From Alphaproteobacteria bacterium (lineage in GTDB: Bacteria; Pseudomonadota; Alphaproteobacteria; Micavibrionales; UBA2020), in NCBI GenBank assembly GCA_020853455.1, contig JADYYV010000361.1:1-14627 (forward strand): a DNA stretch of 14,627 nucleotides. The letters run 5' to 3'. Below the pieces are notes generated by a model that did not search any database, was not told the DNA's origin, and saw nothing but the letters and a program-made list of their open reading frames with translations. Positions 1 to 6,456 of the stretch are shown here, one piece after another; position 1 is the first letter of the stretch; each line of letters starts with the position of its first letter. Position numbers and translations under genes: made by a program.

Positions 1-1350
1 GCCTGTCGGGCTTGCAAGATCGTCGGGATTCCAGCAGTTGGAACCGCCGGTGTCGCAGATCAGGTCCTGACGCGCGGTTTCGGTGCGCAGGTTGCCGACA
101 ACCTGCAGGCGTTCGGACGGCGTACCCGTGCCGACGCCGACGTTGCCGATGTTCAGGTTAAAGATGTCGGGGCTGCCATCGACGAATTCCCACAGCGAGG
201 AAATGTTGATGACGGACTGCCAGACGGAATCGTCAAAATACGCGGCGCGCGCGGCAGGCGTCGAGGTGTTGACGGAGCGCAGGCCCTGGATGAAAGTCGC
301 GTTGCCGTCGCAGTTAAGCTCGTCGACCGTCTGGTTGCCGGTCGTGCAGGGGAAGGGGATGTTGTTCGGGTTTACGCCCTGCCCTGAAATGTTATAGGCG
401 CCCATATGGTTGTCGCCCGCGGCGACGATCACGTAGTGCGCGCTGCCGGCCGGACGCACCAGCCCGATGCCGTCTTCGGTGGTGATATCGATTGCGCCAT
501 ACGAGTTGTGCGCCGTCGTCTTGGAGGTCAGCGCGCCGGTCACGGCAGAGGTCATCTGGTAGCTGTACGGGTCCAGCACGCTTTTCAGCGTAATGTCGTT
601 GAACGTCGCCATGATCGATTCCGCGCGCACACCCGCATCCATCACGCCGTCGCTGTTCACGTCGCAATAGGTGGGCGTGCCATAGACCAGGTCGTCGGTC
701 GGCAATGCGGGCGGCGTGTTTTCACGCTGGCCCGGGATCGCGGCCAGCGTCAGGGTCACGACGACACATTCCTTGGGCGGCGGCGCCGGCAAGGTGCTGT
801 CGTTGCCGCTCGAGAAAATCGCACCCTGCGAAAGACCGATACCTTCCTTGATCGACACATAGGGGATGCCGCCGATCAGCACGGGATCCGGCAGCGCGTC
901 CGGATCGACAGCCGTGTCGCGCCCGGATGTTTTGCAGATGCCGCGTGTTGCAGGCGCGGCCGTGGTCACCCATGTGCTTGTGGGCAGGTCGTAATACATG
1001 CAGGTGCCGTCTGCCGCAAGTTTCAGCGTCGTGCAAAGATTTAAGGGCGCCGCATCGGGCAGTTCACGCCCGGCAAGATCATTCGTCACGGGCAGGCTGG
1101 GATCCGAGGGACAGGGAAGACGCCCTGCCTTGGTTGAATAGTTCGACAGCGAGGTTGCGATCGCTTTTTGCTTTTCCGTCGATTCTTTCGCGCGTTCTGT
1201 CTTGATGTAAAGGCTGTAGGCAGAAAACGACAGCGCCATCATCAGGCCGGATAGCACCATGACCACCGACAACTCGATGATCGTGAATCCCCGGATGGAA
1301 AAATTGCGGACGGAAAAAATAGCGGCGCCGTTGCGGAAACGACTCATCAT
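1..1350 (-). CDS. Prepilin-like protein with adhesin-type C-terminus (partial, runs off left edge)
   Basis: The frame is open for 450 codons from ATG at 1350 to base 1, with no stop. It begins with a basic 21-residue leader and a class III prepilin signal, RG|FTIIELSVV, with cleavage expected after Gly21 and Glu at mature position 5. A hydrophobic helix follows to about residue 47. The body, about residues 50-390, is a long Cys-containing passenger far larger than a normal pilin head. Near residues 400-418 there is a VGVGTGTPSERLQVVG motif, of the (I/V)G(I/V)GT..P...L.V.G type found in tail-fibre and adhesin stalks, then a Cys-containing segment running off the window. A second in-frame ATG lies at 1347 and a GTG at 1356; AGGG lies 5 nt before ATG 1350, which I prefer. 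I infer a minor or tip pilin that carries an adhesin. It could instead be a pseudopilin of a secretion system. The prepilin signal is certain; the role is inferred. Confidence 0.85.
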   Translation of the reverse strand, partial: MMSRFRNGAAIFSVRNFSIRGFTIIELSVVMVLSGLMMALSFSAYSLYIKTERAKESTEKQKAIATSLSNYSTKAGRLPCPSDPSLPVTNDLAGRELPDAAPLNLCTTLKLAADGTCMYYDLPTSTWVTTAAPATRGICKTSGRDTAVDPDALPDPVLIGGIPYVSIKEGIGLSQGAIFSSGNDSTLPAPPPKECVVVTLTLAAIPGQRENTPPALPTDDLVYGTPTYCDVNSDGVMDAGVRAESIMATFNDITLKSVLDPYSYQMTSAVTGALTSKTTAHNSYGAIDITTEDGIGLVRPAGSAHYVIVAAGDNHMGAYNISGQGVNPNNIPFPCTTGNQTVDELNCDGNATFIQGLRSVNTSTPAARAAYFDDSVWQSVINISSLWEFVDGSPDIFNLNIGNVGVGTGTPSERLQVVGNLRTETARQDLICDTGGSNCWNPDDLASPTG

Positions 1351-1380
1351 GCTCACCCTGGAAGAAAACACTTCAACACC

Positions 1381-1408
1381 AGTATATATTTTAGGCCGAC
1401 TCGTTGAA
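1381..1408 (-). promoter_or_regulatory. Possible sigma-70-like promoter of the adhesin-like prepilin gene
   Basis: Read on the minus strand, TATACT (1386-1381, five of six matches to TATAAT) lies 16 nt downstream of TTCAAC (1408-1403, a weak -35 element). The site is about 30 nt upstream of the start at 1350, in an AT-rich gap just past the terminator of the preceding pilin gene, so a separate promoter is expected here. A short inverted repeat, CGACT at 1397-1401 and AGTCG at 1411-1415, overlaps the -35 element. The -35 match is poor, so this is tentative. Confidence 0.3.
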
Positions 1409-1451
1409 TAAGTCGTTAATAAAGCTATGCTCTTGAAAAGATTATCATAAG

Positions 1452-1481
1452 AAAAAGGCCCGGGATTATGCATCCCGGGCC
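1452..1481 (-). terminator. Intrinsic terminator of the pilin gene
   Basis: Two perfect 10-nt arms, GGCCCGGGAT (1457-1466) and ATCCCGGGCC (1472-1481), flank a 5-nt loop. On the minus strand the GC-rich stem is followed directly by TTTTT (1456-1452). It starts 25 nt after the stop codon of the pilin gene. This is a textbook rho-independent terminator and separates the short pilin from the long prepilin-like gene. Confidence 0.9.
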
Positions 1482-1505
1482 TCGTTTCTCGCTATGTAAG
1501 TCTTG

Positions 1506-2345
1506 TTAGCCCTGAATACGGAAGATCAGGCCGCAGGATTTGCGGGTGTTTGCTTCGTAGTCGTTGTCGGTTGCGGTGTCATGGCAGACGTCCGTAGCAG
1601 GTGCGCCGACGCCCGAGGGGCCGTAAGCCTGCACGAAGCCTTTGGTGGGCTTGCCGTCATCCAGTTTGCGGTCGATCTGCGCCGCGCGCGAGGGAGACAG
1701 CGGACCCGTACCGGCGATAGCACCGACGATCGCAGCCGCAGGTGCGGTCACGAGAGCCAGAACCGTACCAGCCGGACCGATTGTGCCGGCAGGCATGCCG
1801 GGGCCGCGCGTACCATCGTTGTAGCCGACGATAAAGCCGCCGCCGAGACGCGCGGAAGGATGGGTTTCACCCCATGCCGGCGCAATCGCGCCAGCCGGAA
1901 CCGCGGCAATCGCCGAGTCCGTCACGCCCGAGATCAGGTCGGACAGCAGCAGGTGCTGCCAGTACAGGTTGGTTTCTTCGCCAACCACTGTCGGGGGCTT
2001 CGCCATACCGGCTGCGGGAGACTGAGACGCGAACGCGCCTGCGCCCCAACCGGGTGCGCCGATGATCGAGTTACCGGCGGTCGCTGCGACGGGGTTGCAG
2101 TTCGCGGTGCAGTTCGGCACGCGGTTCTGTGCAAGGCGAAGGTCGCCGGGCATACCGTTATAGCTGTCGCGGAAAGACGTGGTCGCCGCTTCATAGGACT
2201 TCACCTGCGCGACCGTCGCGGTCGTGCGGGCGTTTTCCATCAGTTCCTGCCCTTTCAGGATCCCGCCGATCAGCAGGCCGATGATGGTCATCACGATCGC
2301 CAACTCGACGAGGGTGAAGCCTTTTTGTGATTGATTACATTTCAT
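1506..2345 (-). CDS. Type IV prepilin, probable structural pilin subunit
   Basis: This 279-residue prepilin has a short leader, MKCNQSQKG, cleaved before Phe10. The mature protein begins FTLVELAIVMTIIGLLIGGI, with the invariant Glu5 and a long hydrophobic helix that packs in the pilus core. A PGDL motif near residues 66-69, common in prepilin heads, follows the helix. Cys254 and Cys271 near the C-terminus are placed to form the disulfide-bonded D-region loop, and Cys79 and Cys83 form a second close pair. It is longer than a typical 150-170-residue major pilin. The frame stays open upstream to 2561, but the start at 2345 is chosen because it gives a normal leader and has GGGGA 7 nt upstream. 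It has its own long upstream region and its own terminator, which suggests separate, high-level expression. Confidence 0.9.
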   Translation of the reverse strand: MKCNQSQKGFTLVELAIVMTIIGLLIGGILKGQELMENARTTATVAQVKSYEAATTSFRDSYNGMPGDLRLAQNRVPNCTANCNPVAATAGNSIIGAPGWGAGAFASQSPAAGMAKPPTVVGEETNLYWQHLLLSDLISGVTDSAIAAVPAGAIAPAWGETHPSARLGGGFIVGYNDGTRGPGMPAGTIGPAGTVLALVTAPAAAIVGAIAGTGPLSPSRAAQIDRKLDDGKPTKGFVQAYGPSGVGAPATDVCHDTATDNDYEANTRKSCGLIFRIQG

Positions 2346-2513
2346 GGATGTTTCCCCAATAAGTAGTTGTTTTAAGCGTGGACCGTGAGCCTGAAGTTTT
2401 TTATCAAGAGTTTCAGCCTCGTCACCGTTTACGCGGCGCACCCGGAAATATCGATCGCGGCTCCCGAGCCCTCGCCTGTCATTACTTTGGTGACCTAGTA
2501 ACCATCTTTCAAC

Positions 2514-2538
2514 AAAAAAGTTAAACCTTTGTTTAACT
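2514..2538 (-). promoter_or_regulatory. AT-rich inverted repeat with T-run upstream of the pilin gene
   Basis: AGTTAAAC (2519-2526) and GTTTAACT (2531-2538) are perfect 8-nt inverted arms around the loop CTTT. Read on the minus strand, the hairpin runs into six T residues (2519-2514). It could be a weak intrinsic terminator for read-through from the regulator gene, an attenuator in a long pilin leader, or an operator for a dimeric regulator. Which of these applies depends on where pilin transcription starts, and the sequence alone does not settle that. Confidence 0.4.
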
Positions 2539-2720
2539 CGGGCACTTTTGTTGCTCATCATGACAAATTAAGCAGCCGGGATGCGTATATGCAAATGAGT
2601 TTGCTGGATTTTGGTCACACGTACGTACACTCTTAACATTGTCAAGATGATGCGATGAGGATGCCAAAGGCTTATCAATTCATACCGCAGGCGGTCTTTT
2701 GTGCGGCCAAAACCCGTGAC

Positions 2721-2745
2721 AAAAAAGCAACCGGAAGGGTTATGC
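2721..2745 (-). terminator. Weak possible terminator after the AraC-type gene
   Basis: On the minus strand a short AACC/GGTT stem with a 5-nt loop, extended by a GC pair across a small bulge, precedes TTTTTT (2726-2721). It lies about 65 nt past the stop of the AraC-type gene, where an operon terminator is expected. The stem is short, so confidence is low. Confidence 0.3.
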
Positions 2746-2809
2746 GCGAAAAACGAATCCGCACGAAATGAGACATATCAAAACATGATTCTTTCAAGGC
2801 GGCGGAATT

Positions 2810-3919
2810 TTATTGCGGTATATCGCCCGCTTTTGCCTGACCCGGCAAAGCGGCGCGCGCGCGGTAATGGGACGGCGTTTCGCCGGTCACCTCGCGGAAC
2901 ACGCGGTTAAACGAAGCCAGCGAATTGAACCCCGCCTCGAATGCCAGAACCTGAATCGGTATCGCCGGGTCGCGCAGCATGCCCTTGGCGTCCTCTACCC
3001 TGAATTCGTTCAGAAGGCGGGGGAAGCTTTTGCCGAAGGCGCTGTTGATGACGCGCGACAGGGTGTTTTCCGACGTTCCCACTTCACGCGCAAGATCGGC
3101 GCGGCTGAACGTGGGCTCCTGATAGAGTTTTTCAAGCTCCATCAGGTTGCGCACCTTGTCGGCAATCTGCTTTTCCTCCTCGCTCAGATGCGCGGCGCGC
3201 GCGCCCGTATGCAGCGCGACCGGCAGCGGATACACGCGGAACAGCGTGGTGGTGACCAGATAAGCGAAGGCAATCCCCAGCACGGATTGCAGGCCGTCCG
3301 CGTCATGCAGGCTCACATTGCCGGTCGAGAGCAGCAGGTTCACGACAATACGCAGCACATTCGCCGCAATCAGCGTGATCACCAGCCAGTAACGCTCTTT
3401 CGCGCCGCGATCGCTGCCAAGGCGCCGGAAAACGTCGCGCTGCGCGAAAAGCGCCAGCATGCAAAGCGCGCCCGCCATCGACCACAGCCAGTAAAGGCCC
3501 TCGAAAAATTTCGGGCACAGCGCGAAAAACGACAAACCGCAGGTCGGCGTTTGCAGCCGCGCCATGACGAACGCCGCCGCAAGTGTCGCGGGCACGCTGA
3601 GCAGCCACAGGAAATGCTTGCCGCCCCGGAAGGCGTGCAGGCGCGACACCTGCAGCACCAGCAGATAACAAAGCGGCACGCCGATAGCGCCTGAAAACCA
3701 AAGGGCAAGGCGGATCGGCGCTTCGTAATCCTCGAGCCGCAGCGCGAAGCGCAGCCCGAAGGCGCAGGCGAGCGAGAGGAAATAGGCAATCGCGATCGAT
3801 CCCTGCCGCAGGTCGCGCACGCGGAAAAAGACATAGACAAGGATGAACAGGCATTGCGCAAGGCCGGTCAGCGCGATCCATTCGAACAGGCTGAACGTAA
3901 CGTCGTAATCGAAATGCAT
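2810..3919 (-). CDS. AraC-family transcriptional regulator with seven-helix membrane N-terminus
   Basis: The 369-residue protein has two parts. Residues 1-230 contain about seven hydrophobic helices (roughly 11-33, 40-60, 71-92, 102-120, 138-159, 177-198 and 209-228). Residues 250-355 are an AraC-type DNA-binding domain with two helix-turn-helix units. The first is near 272-293, RADLAREVGTSENTLSRVI. The second is near 322-343, followed by the family signature FNRVFREVTGETPSHYR. Most AraC proteins are soluble, so this one should bind DNA while tethered to the inner membrane and probably senses a membrane or periplasmic signal. The start at 3919 has AAGGGGG just upstream. It follows the membrane-anchored gene by 24 nt and precedes the pilin gene, so pilin transcription is a likely but unproven target. 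Confidence 0.88.
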   Translation of the reverse strand: MHFDYDVTFSLFEWIALTGLAQCLFILVYVFFRVRDLRQGSIAIAYFLSLACAFGLRFALRLEDYEAPIRLALWFSGAIGVPLCYLLVLQVSRLHAFRGGKHFLWLLSVPATLAAAFVMARLQTPTCGLSFFALCPKFFEGLYWLWSMAGALCMLALFAQRDVFRRLGSDRGAKERYWLVITLIAANVLRIVVNLLLSTGNVSLHDADGLQSVLGIAFAYLVTTTLFRVYPLPVALHTGARAAHLSEEEKQIADKVRNLMELEKLYQEPTFSRADLAREVGTSENTLSRVINSAFGKSFPRLLNEFRVEDAKGMLRDPAIPIQVLAFEAGFNSLASFNRVFREVTGETPSHYRARAALPGQAKAGDIPQ

Positions 3920-3943
3920 GATGCCCCCTTCCCGCTTGCGGGC

Positions 3944-4729
3944 TTATTCGGGCTCGGGCGCGGGGCGCGGACGGCGGTATTCGCCGGCATCGTCGATATT
4001 TCGCTCCGACATGATCTTATCGACCTCGGCCTGCGGCACGCCCAGTTCTTCGACCAGGTAGGTTTTCATGTAATTGACTTCGTTCGGATGAAAACCGTGG
4101 CCGGTCTGCAGCAGTTCCGTGATGATCTTGCGCGCGTCTTCTCGGTCGCCCTGTTCCTTCAGCACGAAAGCCGGCATCTGGCGCGCCCAGCCCGGCAGCA
4201 CGTCGTCGACCAGCTGCATTTTCGACAGCTTGTAGGCAAGGTCCAGCGCCAGCTGCAGGTCGCCAAGGCGGTGGCGCGCGAGGAACACCGCCTGCACAAG
4301 CCAGCGCCATTTAGAACCCACCGGGCGCACGCCGACATGCGACAGGTAATCGACCACCACGGCGACATCGGCCGGCACGCGCGTCGCGCCGAAATAATAG
4401 GCGGCCAGCATGGGCACATGGTCGGAGGCGGGATCGAGATCGTCGAGAAGTTTAAACCAGGCGCCAAGGCGCGCGTAATCGTAATTGCGGATCGGCGTTA
4501 CGCGCCCGCCTGAATCGCCGAGGTTCTGCAGCGTAATCGCGCCGAGGCGATAGGCGAATTGCTGGTCGCCAAGCGCCATCATAGCGGCGCCGTCATGCGT
4601 GGGCACCGGCGGCACGCCTTCCCATTTCGCATAGATGAAGCGCGACCCCGCCCAGAAGGCGAGATTAAGGGCGAGCGCCGCCACCAGTACGATGTTGAGG
4701 CGGGATTTGGTACCGGATGCGGACAGCAT
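3944..4729 (-). CDS. Membrane-anchored protein of unknown family beside the ABC permease
   Basis: I do not recognise this 261-residue protein from motifs. It has a short basic N-terminus and one membrane helix at about residues 11-30, with no signal peptidase site, so it should be anchored in the inner membrane with its bulk in the periplasm. The rest is rich in Ala, Leu and aromatic residues and looks helical. Segments around residues 95-200 resemble degenerate helical repeats of the TPR type. The C-terminus ends in a charged, Pro-rich tail, RRPRPAPEPE. Its start overlaps the permease stop by one base (TGATG), so translation is probably coupled and the two products likely work together. By position it may play the part that PilG plays beside the ABC proteins PilH and PilI of Myxococcus xanthus. 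That is a guess from gene context. Confidence 0.75.
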   Translation of the reverse strand: MLSASGTKSRLNIVLVAALALNLAFWAGSRFIYAKWEGVPPVPTHDGAAMMALGDQQFAYRLGAITLQNLGDSGGRVTPIRNYDYARLGAWFKLLDDLDPASDHVPMLAAYYFGATRVPADVAVVVDYLSHVGVRPVGSKWRWLVQAVFLARHRLGDLQLALDLAYKLSKMQLVDDVLPGWARQMPAFVLKEQGDREDARKIITELLQTGHGFHPNEVNYMKTYLVEELGVPQAEVDKIMSERNIDDAGEYRRPRPAPEPE

Positions 4730-5550
4730 CAGAACTCCCGGCGGATGAAGTCAAAGGCCGCGGCGCAAATGAACAGCAGCGCGCTGAAAATTCCCTGCAG
4801 GAAAATAAATCCGCCGATGCCGAGCGTCGCGACGAGCCGGTAGGCATAGGCGCCCGCTTCTTCCGTGAAACCGAAGCCGCCGGAGCCTTCGACGCCATAC
4901 ACGAGCCAGGATGTCTGGGCCATCAGGTCAAGGCGCGGCACCAGAACCGAGACGATTTCCATCGCATTGTTGAGCGCGGCGAACACGATGGTTTCCGGCG
5001 CCTGATAGGCGATGCCCAGCAGCGTGCCGATCAGGCGCGTCAGCACATACAGGCCGAGCGCGGCGAGCGCGGAGCCGGAGGCGCTTGATACCACCATCGC
5101 GAAGAACAGCGACGCCACCGCCATGATCGCGTATTCGACGCCCAGGCTTGCGCCCCACAGCGTGAAGCCGCCCATATTCGGCTTGCCGAGAAAAAACACC
5201 GCGCCACAGACCGCCGCCGCCACCAGCAGCGCCAGCAGGATGAAGGCGCAGGCGTGGCTGACCAGGAACGTCATGCGCGACAAAGGCCGCGAGAGCAGGA
5301 ATTCGACTTCCTTCGTCTCGAACGACCGGCGCGTGTAAAAGCAGCAGAACAGCACAACGCCGACCACGCCCAGAAAGCGCAGGCCGCTGGCGCCGAAAAC
5401 CAGCGCAAAGCTCTCTTTTTCAGTGATCGTGGCACCGCCCAGAAACACGGAGATGGCGGCCCCTGTTGCGATCATCAGCAACAATGTCAGCATCAGCCTG
5501 TCGCGGACGGCAGCCGTAAGGATATACCTGACCAGCGGCCCTGAAATCAT
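4729..5550 (-). CDS. ABC-2 type transporter permease in the pilus gene series
   Basis: The 273-residue protein has about six hydrophobic segments (roughly 19-40, 56-73, 94-121, 135-155, 160-182 and 238-265). The stretch after the second helix, RRSFETKEVEFLLSRPLSR at about 74-92, is typical of the cytoplasmic coupling region of ABC-2 permeases of the NatB/YhaP type. It has no ATPase domain, and no ATPase gene adjoins it. The only ABC ATPase in the window is at 12445-13227 in the same gene series, which is the probable partner. The gene starts 21 nt after the secretin stop, with AAGGA upstream, and overlaps the next gene by one base. The substrate is unknown. A role in pilus assembly is inferred from context and from the ABC genes in the M. 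xanthus pil cluster. Confidence 0.83.
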   Translation of the reverse strand: MISGPLVRYILTAAVRDRLMLTLLLMIATGAAISVFLGGATITEKESFALVFGASGLRFLGVVGVVLFCCFYTRRSFETKEVEFLLSRPLSRMTFLVSHACAFILLALLVAAAVCGAVFFLGKPNMGGFTLWGASLGVEYAIMAVASLFFAMVVSSASGSALAALGLYVLTRLIGTLLGIAYQAPETIVFAALNNAMEIVSVLVPRLDLMAQTSWLVYGVEGSGGFGFTEEAGAYAYRLVATLGIGGFIFLQGIFSALLFICAAAFDFIRREF

Positions 5551-5571
5551 TTGTGCGGCAATCCTTGGTCG

Positions 5572-6432
5572 TTACATAGGCCCGGGGTGACGGTCGAGAG
5601 AGAAGGTCTTGTAGATCTTCTTGTCCATTTCGTCGAGGTTTTCACCCGAGATGATGTGCGCGCGCACCAGGACGACCAGTTCCGACTTGCGGACAACGTC
5701 GACATGGCTGCGGAACAGCCCGCCCAGATAAGGCACGTCGCCCAGCACGGGAACGCCTTCCTGCTTGACCGAGTTTTCATCCTTCATCAGGCCGCCCATC
5801 GCCATCATCTGGCCGGACTGCATGTGCAGGATGGAATCGATTTCCTGCACCGACAGTTCGGGGATGTTGTTGTTGGCAAGGCCCGCCGGGATCGGCACGC
5901 CCACGATTGCAAGCTGCAGCGTCAGCGTCGGGTCTGCCACGCGGTTGACGACCTTGGAAATCGTCGGGCGCAGCGTCATGGTGATTTCGCCGGTGTCGGC
6001 GTTCGCCATCGGGATCACGTTCAGGATCACGCCTTCGGGCGCGTTGCGCTGCTCGCTGGACAGCGAGACGGTGGGCGCAACACCCGCGGTCGTGGAGGGC
6101 GTGGTGGTCGCCTGGAAGTTGAAATAGACGTTGTCGCGCGTCACGTTCACCGTCGCGGGCTGGTTGTTCATGACGGTCACGCGGGGGCTGGACAGCGCGC
6201 GCACGGTACCGAAACGCGAAATCGCGTTGACGGCGGTGCTGAAATCGCTGCCCGGCTTGAAGGTGATGCCAAACGACGACGCGGGCGTGCTGGTCAGGCT
6301 GGGGATCGGGAACGTGCCGTTGACCTGCAGCAGGCCGGTCAGGTTCAAAGCGCCCCAGTCGATACCGGTCGCGTATTCGTCGTTCAGTTCAACCTGCAGG
6401 ATTTTCGCCTCGATCAGGACCTGGGTCGACAC
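5572..6432 (-). CDS. C-terminal fragment of the secretin: pore-forming domain
   Basis: This piece is in the same frame after the TAA. The first possible start is GTG at 6432, giving 286 residues, but no ribosome binding site is visible before it. It holds the conserved secretin core: STQVLIEAKILQVEL at 2-16, RALSSPRVTVMNNQPA at 78-93, GVPVLGDVPYLGGLF at 226-240, and SELVVLVRAHI at 250-260. These are the wall and lip elements of the outer-membrane channel. It has no signal peptide, so even if translated separately it could not reach the outer membrane. It is best read as the second half of the broken gene. Confidence 0.7.
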   Translation of the reverse strand: MSTQVLIEAKILQVELNDEYATGIDWGALNLTGLLQVNGTFPIPSLTSTPASSFGITFKPGSDFSTAVNAISRFGTVRALSSPRVTVMNNQPATVNVTRDNVYFNFQATTTPSTTAGVAPTVSLSSEQRNAPEGVILNVIPMANADTGEITMTLRPTISKVVNRVADPTLTLQLAIVGVPIPAGLANNNIPELSVQEIDSILHMQSGQMMAMGGLMKDENSVKQEGVPVLGDVPYLGGLFRSHVDVVRKSELVVLVRAHIISGENLDEMDKKIYKTFSLDRHPGPM

Positions 6433-6456
6433 GCGCTTGCGGAAGGTATCGATGAA

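Larger units (their letters stand above)
2346..2809. other. 464-nt intergenic region between the AraC-type regulator and the pilin gene
   Basis: I see no convincing gene here. It is more AT-rich than its surroundings and probably holds the pilin promoter, but I could not find a convincing sigma-70 or sigma-54 (GG-N10-GC) promoter on the minus strand. It does contain an AT-rich inverted repeat with a T-run at 2514-2538 and a weak terminator-like hairpin at 2721-2745. A TTGACA hexamer at 2645-2640 on the minus strand has no recognisable -10 partner. Confidence 0.6.

Noticed and set aside
1503..2330. 275-codon open frame on the plus strand opposite the pilin
   Set aside because: It is antisense to a clear prepilin and rich in Arg, Gly and Cys, as expected for a shadow frame.
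2346..2561. N-terminal extension of the pilin frame to 2561
   Set aside because: It would put 72 residues before the prepilin leader. A good ribosome site and a normal leader support the start at 2345.
2619..2645. ACGTACGT palindrome and TTGACA hexamer as a pilin promoter/operator
   Set aside because: No -10 element lies at 16-18 nt from the TTGACA, and an 8-bp palindrome alone is easily due to chance.
3931..3942. CCCGC-TT-GCGGG inverted repeat between the anchored protein and the AraC gene
   Set aside because: The loop of two bases is too short for a stable hairpin and no T-run follows; the gap is only 24 nt.
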